Below are positions 56,906 to 64,000 of a DNA stretch of 64,000 bases, piece by piece. The notes under the pieces were generated by a model that saw only the letters and a program-made list of their open reading frames with translations, made no database searches and was not told where the DNA came from. Source of the stretch: Tigriopus japonicus (lineage: Eukaryota; Arthropoda; Copepoda; Harpacticoida; Harpacticidae). The stretch's first letter is position 1. Each line of letters opens with the position of its first letter. The stretch lies in the NCBI GenBank assembly GCA_010645155.1, contig JAAGOF010000288.1:319105-383104 (forward strand), in the 5' to 3' direction. Position numbers and translations under genes: made by a program.

Positions 56906-57680
56906 TCCATCCCCCCCTCCCCCCCCCCCCAAAAAAAAAATGGTAAATTACCAAAACACCGAAATTTGGGTAACTTTGAAGTCAAAGCTCGTAAGTAAGT
57001 AAATTTTGTTCTTGTAGGGAAAAATTTTGCGAAAAAAGTCTATATTTTCTCCTGTGTTTCGAGTTTTCAGTGCTGCCATTTTGACTCAGAGTTCATGTCA
57101 CTTCCTTAGGAAAGTGACATCCCCGGAAACAAGGACCAATGTCGCAACACTTTGCCAAAAATCGTACTATAGGCCTCTAAACACATCCTTACAATGCCTC
57201 CTGATAGATGATGGGAAAAGCGTAAATATTTTTCAAAAGGCGCAATTTACAACATAGACGCAAATTAGGCGCAGTTTAGAAAAACTAGGCCAAGAAGTAG
57301 ACGTAAACTAGACCCCAAAAAGTGCAAGATTAGCGCAAAAGTGCAATCAAGATATGAAGACTCTGCATCCATGGGAAGATTGAATTTGCATCAGCTCACA
57401 TCAAGGAGTAGTACTGTACAAGCAGCTTGTAAATGCTAAGGCATATTAGCAAGCGTAATACAGCAAACAAAATTTTAGAGGTGATCAGCTGTAGGCTGTG
57501 AACAGTATTTCTTTTTTGATCTCAACAGGCTGACTGCCCATAAATGCATTTGAACTTGACCTCGTCTCAATCATAGTCAAGAAGAGCTGGATGAAACTTC
57601 TTTTTTGAAAGCAGAGAACATGAATTATACCTTACCTTTTGCAAGCTGTCTGTACAGTATTTCTCCTTGTTATGATACTG

Positions 57681-57944
57681 GATGAGTGTAATCGAACAAA
57701 TTCAGCTGGGGATTCTAGGGCCAAAATGGCTAGGGATGCGTCGGATTCGAGACTCACTCTCCATAAAATTTAATCAAAACTCGTAAGCCCAGCTCGTTTT
57801 CTTCATTTTGACAATCAATTCAAATAAGAATTGTTTCCTCACGTAGCAAACTAAAACTTTGAAATGTTCGAACCTAGTTCTGACCCATCCCTAGTCATTT
57901 TGACCCCAGAATCCACAGCTGAATTCGTTCGATTACACTCATCC
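57681..57944 (+). mobile_element. 264-bp MITE family, copy 3 (nested)
   Basis: Its ends are the same as at 47298. It sits within the inner hAT-like element, so it inserted after that one. Inverted arms are long (GGATGAGTGTAATCGAAC and mirror). Confidence 0.72.
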
Positions 57945-58484
57945 ATTAGCTGATGCACCCATAGCTCACTTTTGCTAGACTGCGATGACAGCTTCACATT
58001 TGATCATCCTTGCTCCCATTCACGAGATTGTGTTATATTTTTACAAAAACTGTTATTGATATTTTAAAGAATTTGTACTACAATTTTCAGCTCAATGAAA
58101 CAATCGAGTTCAAAGTTATGCGTCTTTGACATTTAGGCAAGTGTAGGCGGAAAATGAACTCGTTCTACCTCGTGTTGTAAGACCTTGCATGAACCGCTCA
58201 TAAGATAGGACAGGAACCCCTGAAAGGGGTATTTATACTATTATATAGGTTATCCCTGGATAGCACAACTTTTTGCAATTGAAAATCTTGTTTCAAGTGT
58301 GCAAGCAAAAGCACCAAGTGAATAGCATGTTGTGTTAGGAACAATTCACAATTGCTTTGCTAGGATAATTTCTTGCAATGGCTGTCTTGTCACCCCGTTT
58401 GATCATTTTTACACCTTTAAATAGCAATGAACAAGCGTTGAAAACATTATAAAACAATCAAAATTGATTTTTAAAAATTTTTGG

Positions 58485-58620
58485 AAAATTTTTGGGTAAT
58501 TTTTTGTAAAAAAGTCAAAGTTTGGGTAATTTTTTGTAAAAAGTCAAAGTTTGGGTAATTTTTGGGGTAATTTTTTGTATAAAGTCAAAGTTTGGGTAAT
58601 TTTCTGGGTAATTTTGACGA
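58485..58620 (+). repeat. tandem repeat of GGGTAATTTTTTGTAAAAAG units
   Basis: Four to five imperfect units of about 28-32 bases lie within the right end of the inner hAT-like element. The same word is mirrored near its left end (56600-56640), so the array is part of the element. Confidence 0.6.
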
Positions 58621-59312
58621 TTTTTAGGCAATTTTGATGAAAAATATCTGAGAGCTCTGCACCGCGCACCTCTCACGCAAGTTTTGTTTTATTGTGTAGG
58701 CAGGAAGAAGGTCGGTAAAAAACATATAAAAGCTTAACAAGATCCTTTGTTTTTTTAAATCAATTAGATATTTCTGGAGCATTATTCGAAGGAAATGAGT
58801 GGCATAAATATTAAAATTTCAATTTTTAACAATGAATTTTGAAAACTTTGACCATTTTGGTGATCTTCAAACAAACCTTCAAGGCCCCCAGTTTAAGAAC
58901 CGCTGGTCCAAGTGATTCAGAAGCTTTATTTGTGCCTTACAAGATTGCTGGAAGAAGGGTGCCATTTTTTTACTCTCAAAAAATTGGAGCCCAAGGTCTT
59001 CATCACCAAAAAAGGTACCAAATTGTGAATTCAACCATTTGATTCGGATATATGGCATTTTGTAACCTTTGGTCGTTCCAATTGAGGAAAAAGAACTGGA
59101 AAAAGATAACATCCAGGACCTGAAGGCCCTCCAGAAAACTCTTGTAGGGGTCAACAAAAACACCCTGAATTAAGAATTGTTCAGAGTGTCATTAGGGTTT
59201 CTAAAAAATGTTGAAAACGAGCATCTAATTTTGACGCCCTATACGTCATTGTGCGAAATTTCATCACATTTAAAGCCTAAAAACTTTCCCCAAGTCATCA
59301 ACTTGACTTTTT

Positions 59313-61170
59313 GAGTCCTGACCACTCCTTTCACGAGCTAAATTTGTGTTCCAATCCGTTTTGCTGGATTGAAACAATTGCTGAAAGCGACTTTATATAA
59401 ACTATTGGCTTTAAATTTGATTTTACAACTGTAAATGCCAAATGTTGCGTAATAGTATTTGATCAAATATATTTGGTTGAAGTGCCATGATTTAAAATGT
59501 GAATCTGAGAGAAAGTGAAAACAAGAGTACTTTGACAGGTAAAAACGTGTTGAGTTCGTAACCTTGTGACCTACTTACTAATATAGGTCATAGTTCAACT
59601 TGGTCGTTGAAATTTGAACAACACAAGTGAACAACTCTTCAGACCAAGTGTTGTGCAAGGATTACAATGAAGAGTAGACTATCCTCATTCTTTTATGAAA
59701 TATTCCATAATGCCACAAGTAATCATTAGGGCCCGGAAATATTTTCTTGAAATATAAAATATTTTAAAAAATGTTTCCCCGTTTTTCCTCGATTTTTTTA
59801 CTATTTTGTATATTTCAAGGAAAAAGTAAATATTTTTTCGAATATTCGAGCCAGAAAAAATATTTCAGGCAAAATTCAGGAAAATAAATGAATGACTAAT
59901 GCTCAAGAGGGCGTACCCAAAATGAATCCAAAATACAAAAATCTCTGCACTATGACATTTTTTCTGAGATTAGACATTTACAACCAAAACTACTGTCAAA
60001 CACAAAAAAATGCGCCATCTATTGCGAGGCAAATTGAAAATTGTATTGTTAAATACAAAGTATGCCTCCAAACACGATCAAATGCATCAAATTTATCAAA
60101 AACAAATTTGGAAAATCCGTACACAGACACAAAAAGCCAAATAATGGCGATGTCAAAAAAATATTTCTTAAACATCCGGCTTTTTTCAAATATTTAGCAA
60201 ATATTAGGGGCTTTTGAATAATTTATATTGGGTATTTTGACACTTTTTTGCAAATATTTTTCCGGGCCCTAGTAATCATTGAGTTGGGACGTCTTTTGAA
60301 CAATCCCTGCTTTCAAAAAGGCCCACTATCAGTAAGTCAATTCTCGTTACTTGGCGGATGTAATCATGTACCATTTTCCTACTGAAAAACCTTCAGAAAA
60401 GAGGTGAACGCTATTTTCTATTATCAGAAGCAATGAACCACAGTAAAGGGTCATTTTTGGTTCAATCTGCATCCAATTTTGCTCAATTAGCAAAACAGGA
60501 TTCGCATAATTTGAATTTATTCCGCTGAACCGAAACTTATCATTCCAATGGATTTTTGAGAGAGACATAAAGAAAACCAAAACAACAAGTCTTTAAAAGT
60601 AAAATCAACCATTTCTAACCTTTTTAATTTGCACTCGAGTGTGCAACATAAAATTGAAAAAAAAAAAAAATTGAACAAGTCGTTTTAAAATCGATTGAAA
60701 AAAATCAACAATCGCAATTTTTGTACTTTTTTTTTCAAATTTTGTTTGAACTTTCATCATCAATAGATGTTGAAGCTTAAGAAAGTTCAAAATTACAACA
60801 TCCTTCCGTTCTTTAAAAAATCCTGAACTCAGAATCAATCTGACGTCAAGAGTCAGAAATAATGTTTTGAAAACTCAGAAATATTCTAGACATTTCTTCT
60901 TTTACTTCACACTCGTCTTGAATATTTCTGAGTTTTCAAAATATTATTTCTGACTCTTGACGTCAGATTGATTCTGAGTTCATGATTTTTAAAGAACGGA
61001 AGGATGTTGGAATTTTGAACTTTGCACGAATTTGGCATTTACGGTTGTAAAACCAAGTTTATAGCGCATAGTTATAAAAAGCGCTGAAAGTCGCGCTTTC
61101 AGCAATTGTTTCAATCTAGCAAAACGGATTGGAACACAAATTTATCTCGCGGAAGGAGTGGTCAGGACTC
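59313..61170 (+). repeat. large palindrome with its left arm split by an insertion
   Basis: 60782-60890 and 60915-61023 are near-perfect inverted arms with a ~24-base loop. The right arm's continuation (61027-61170) has its mirror partner at 59313-59450, displaced by about 1.3 kb, and that gap holds a hAT-like element. The simplest reading is a ~500-base palindromic element interrupted later. Confidence 0.6.
59719..60279 (+). mobile_element. hAT-like element (59727-60271)
   Basis: A perfect 8-bp duplication, GTAATCAT, fits the hAT nTnnnnAn preference. The inverted ends TAGGGCCCGGAAA and mirror are classic hAT. 545 bp, with ATATTTT-rich subterminal repeats. The open frame of 101 codons inside is not a transposase. 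Confidence 0.9.
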
Positions 61171-62465
61171 TGTTTATTGTTTTTAAAAAAACGAGAAAAA
61201 TTGATGGCAATAGCGTATGCACCCTGTAGAGACCAAGATATAGCACATTAATTATGTAAAGGCAATAAGGTACGTACCGTTAATTTCAATTCAAATAGGC
61301 AGACTGTATTCAACTTTTTGACCAAAGACCTAAACAAGGACGAAAATGGCAACACCAAAACCAAAATCGAATTCGAGTGGTCTTTTTTTGTCAATAGGTG
61401 GCAAGCATGTCTTTTGTAGTGAACAGTTATTTTAGGCAAAGTTTTTGCATATTTGAGTCGCAAGGACTTAACGAACTTAATCAAGGAGGGCATCTCAACA
61501 AATATGTAAAAAATAGCAGTGAAGTGACAGTATAGTACTAAATAATGACGCGTCTATTGTCCAAAGGCATAGGGTTTATACTGTATCCGAGTCCAAAATC
61601 AGTTTGACATGTCCATGAAACCACTGAGATCAGTACACTCTTGATCAATTCTTCATTTCATAATAACTAGTTCACTATTAGATTTGTAACAACTAATCCT
61701 CACTATCATCATATTTACCCTGGCCATTGTACTTCAAAAAGAGGACACAGAATCATTTTAGAATAGTGTCAATATGCTTATTGCGGCTAAATTTAAAGCT
61801 TTTCATCCAAAGGTACTTGATTTATCTTTTTAACCAACTAATTGCTTTCCGAGCATATCAATCAGAACCTAAAGATGAAAATGGTTGTGTTAATACACCT
61901 CCAATTGTTGAGACACATGAGAAACCAACAAAGGCTTCAACTCTTGTCTCGTATTTTTTTTTTGCTCCGAGTTTCCGGAAGATTGAGTTCTATTCTTTTA
62001 TTTTTTTGGCGCACAACATTTTTGCCCCAATATGTCTTGCCTTAAGTGTCCAAGCGACAATCCCCATCCTCAGAAAAGGGACACACAACCAACAAAGCGA
62101 GGTCATGTCCATCATAAATCATTAAAAAACAAGAGGAAAAGGATCTGAGGCCGCTTGGAGGCCGTTAATCCAAAGTCTTCTTGGAAGGATGATAATGACC
62201 AAGGCCACCAGAGACTGTAGTAATAAGTCACATGTTACATTTTGATTACCAAAATCTTCCACTTTTGTCCGAAATAACAAAAAAGGGAAAATTTTACAAA
62301 TAATGGGGAAAATCGCTCGTTCTGCTAAAAAAATTCTGAAAAGAGGTTACTTCATCAGTCAAATCAAAGTTTGGAAACAAGCTGACATTTTATATCACAG
62401 TTACAATAAATAATATTTACTTCAGCCACGGGGCTACCAGAAACATATAAATTGAATGTTACAAT
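61171..62465. other. non-coding, nothing recognised
   Basis: AT-rich. The plus-strand 132-codon frame (61727-62125) has no recognisable domain, start context or splice support. Confidence 0.4.
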
Positions 62466-62947
62466 GTAATGACTAGGGACGGGCAAAAAGTGCAAATCAA
62501 AAGAAGCTTTTGGTTACCAAAAGTTGCACAAAAATCAGCCCAAAATCGTAAAATAAAATGCAAAGGAAGGTCAAAAGTGCAAATAAAATTGAAAAATTTC
62601 GCAAAAAAAATGATTTTTTTTAAACAAAAAGCTTCAGATACTTTCTTGTCATCAGCTTGTTATTTTTCAATCTTGAAGAGGAAAATTTAGATATTGAATT
62701 AGTAGTATTGAATAATATGCTACTTTACGCTGGAAGCCGTAAAATCAGATTTAGTTTTCAAATTTGAAAAAATCTTCCAAAAGTAAACATTTTCAAAGAA
62801 GAAATAGCAAACTCTCAACAATTTGTTCATTTTAGGCCGAATTCGTAAAAAATTCGTGCAATAAAGGCGAAAAGTGCAAAAAGGCAAATAAATGGTTTTA
62901 TGTTACCAAAAATCTTTTTGCACTTTTTGCCCGTCCCTAGTAATGAC
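62466..62947 (+). mobile_element. hAT-like element (62474-62939)
   Basis: A perfect 8-bp duplication, GTAATGAC, flanks TAGGGACGGGCAAAAAGTGC and its complement. 466 bp, rich in AAAAGTGCAAA words, non-coding. Confidence 0.9.
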
Positions 62948-63890
62948 AAAAATTTGCGATTTTTGTCCAAAAATACAAAAGTGGGAAAATTTCAAAAAAA
63001 TAAATGAACGGGAAAGTGCTTGTTTCCTTCAGAATGATATGGAATAAGAATGGCAAAATCAAAATGAGAGGAGACGTATCTAGGATTTATTATATTAGTA
63101 ACTGTGTATTTAGTTTTTCAGCTATTCCAAGCTATGAAGTAAGACTTACAGATGTTGGGAGAATAGGAAAAGGCCAATTTCTGTTGCAAATTTTGAACAA
63201 AAAATTAGCAAAAAATCCGATTTTCTTAAATTAATTCCCAAAATGATTACCAAAAATAAAGCACTTTTGCAATTTTTTACCAAAATCAGGTGGCCCTGAT
63301 AATAATGCCTAAGAATAGGATTTGTGACTTGGCACATCGAACTGGTCGAGAGCAAAATAGTGATCAAATGTATTTTTTTTCTTAGCCTTTTGCTCCACTA
63401 TGCTGTTTTTACTTTCCCTCTTTTAGAAAGGAACATAGTAGGAATTAGGCTAGGTTTCCCAAAAGTAGAGACCGGATTTGAAATTTTTTTGTGAAATTTT
63501 TTTTAGTGGAAAATATCAAAAGTTCAAAAACAAAAACAAAATGATTTTTGGAGGTAAAGTTAAGTTGGTTGATTTTGCATTAAAAAGTAGTTTATTGGCG
63601 TGATTTTTAGGCTTGAGAAAAGGATTTTTTTTCTGGCTTTTTTTTTGGTTTTAAACCAATGCCATGGAGTTTTCCCCAGAAGATTTTGTCACTTTTTATC
63701 ATATATTTGGTCATGTATTGACTTTGAATTGGTTGCTTTGTGATGAATTTTGTGATAACCGATACCTAAAACTAAAGAAGCTCATGCGAAAGAAGCGTCA
63801 ACTTGTTTGGCTTCCTCAAAAGTTTACATGCTCGCCAACATCAAAACCAGGAAGTTTATGCTAAAACGGAACTCAATATTTACTCAGTCT
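62948..63890. other. non-coding stretch before the right-edge promoter
   Basis: AT-rich with poly-T runs. Open frames of 66-76 codons look like chance. Confidence 0.4.
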
Positions 63891-63897
63891 TTCACTT

Positions 63898-63932
63898 TCA
63901 GTCTTCTCCCGTCTATTGTCGTGAGCAGACGT
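63898..63932 (+). promoter_or_regulatory. candidate Inr + DPE core promoter
   Basis: TCAGT at 63898-63902 matches the arthropod initiator, with A at 63900 as +1. AGACGT begins exactly at +28 (63927-63932), a full match to the Drosophila downstream promoter element RGWYVT. There is no TATA box upstream. Base composition becomes GC-richer from here to the window end, as in a 5' UTR. The gene would lie to the right. Confidence 0.4.
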
Positions 63933-64000
63933 GTTTTTGCGTTGCTCGTGATAATTTGGCCGGTTTAGACTAAGTGCTGTGTTGTGTTGTGTCGTGGTCG

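Larger units (their letters stand above)
56578..58667 (+). mobile_element. inner hAT-like element (56586-58659) nested in the outer one
   Basis: CAGTGCTCTCAGAT at the left and the complement of CAGAGCTCTCAGAT at the right. The flanks CTCCGTGC and CACCGCGC match at 6 of 8. Both ends carry GGGTAATTTT-type repeats, as a tandem array at the right (about 58485-58620). Confidence 0.7.
56327..58913 (+). mobile_element. outer hAT-like element (56335-58905) holding nested insertions
   Basis: The left end CAGGGGTTCTTAAACT is mirrored by the complement of CAGCGGTTCTTAAACTGG at the right. The flanking octamers GTCTAAGT and GTCCAAGT match at 7 of 8. About 2.1 kb of its 2571 bases is a second hAT-like insertion (56586-58659), which itself holds a LINE end and a MITE. 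Confidence 0.8.

Noticed and set aside
1..64000. CRISPR arrays, operons, bacterial promoters or riboswitches
   Set aside because: The window is animal DNA with introns and retrotransposons, and its tandem repeats lack a repeat-spacer pattern.

Overview
The window is AT-rich animal DNA: intron-split genes with GT-AG borders, very long introns and many transposable elements. It is not bacterial. A neuropeptide F/Y-type receptor, a copia element with a Drosophila-copia-style primer site and Drosophila-like core promoter motifs point to an arthropod. The density of short DNA transposons fits a crustacean, but I cannot name the species.

The main gene lies on the minus strand and fills the middle of the window, from 48987 down to 12018. 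It is a class A G-protein-coupled receptor of the neuropeptide F/Y group. I assembled it by eye from seven coding exons: 48987-48862, 43495-43358, 40832-40633, 36837-36587, 33875-33367, 29827-29700 and 12336-12018. All junctions keep phase and total 1671 coding bases, or 556 residues plus stop. All seven transmembrane segments and the key class A residues are present. A candidate TATA-driven non-coding first exon lies near 53884-54255.

A second minus-strand gene runs off the left edge. Two short exons (1775-1663 and 945-836) encode the cytosolic N-terminus and membrane anchor of an apparent type II membrane protein. At the far right edge, an initiator plus DPE pair (63898-63932) may be the plus-strand start of a gene beyond the window.

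A full-length Ty1/copia retrotransposon occupies 5797-10118 on the minus strand. It has 170-bp LTRs differing at two positions, a TTTTG target duplication and one in-frame stop between reverse transcriptase and RNase H.

Most of the remaining recognisable sequence is non-autonomous transposons. About eleven hAT-like elements have terminal inverted repeats and exact or near 8-bp target duplications. There is a TA-flanked ~945-bp element in two inverted copies, a 264-bp MITE family in three copies, foldback palindromes, tRNA-derived SINEs, LINE 3' ends, a decayed mariner-like transposase and minisatellites. At 56335-58905 several of these are nested, giving a readable order of insertion. Apart from the receptor exons and copia, nearly all open frames over 60 codons look like chance frames or transposon shadows.
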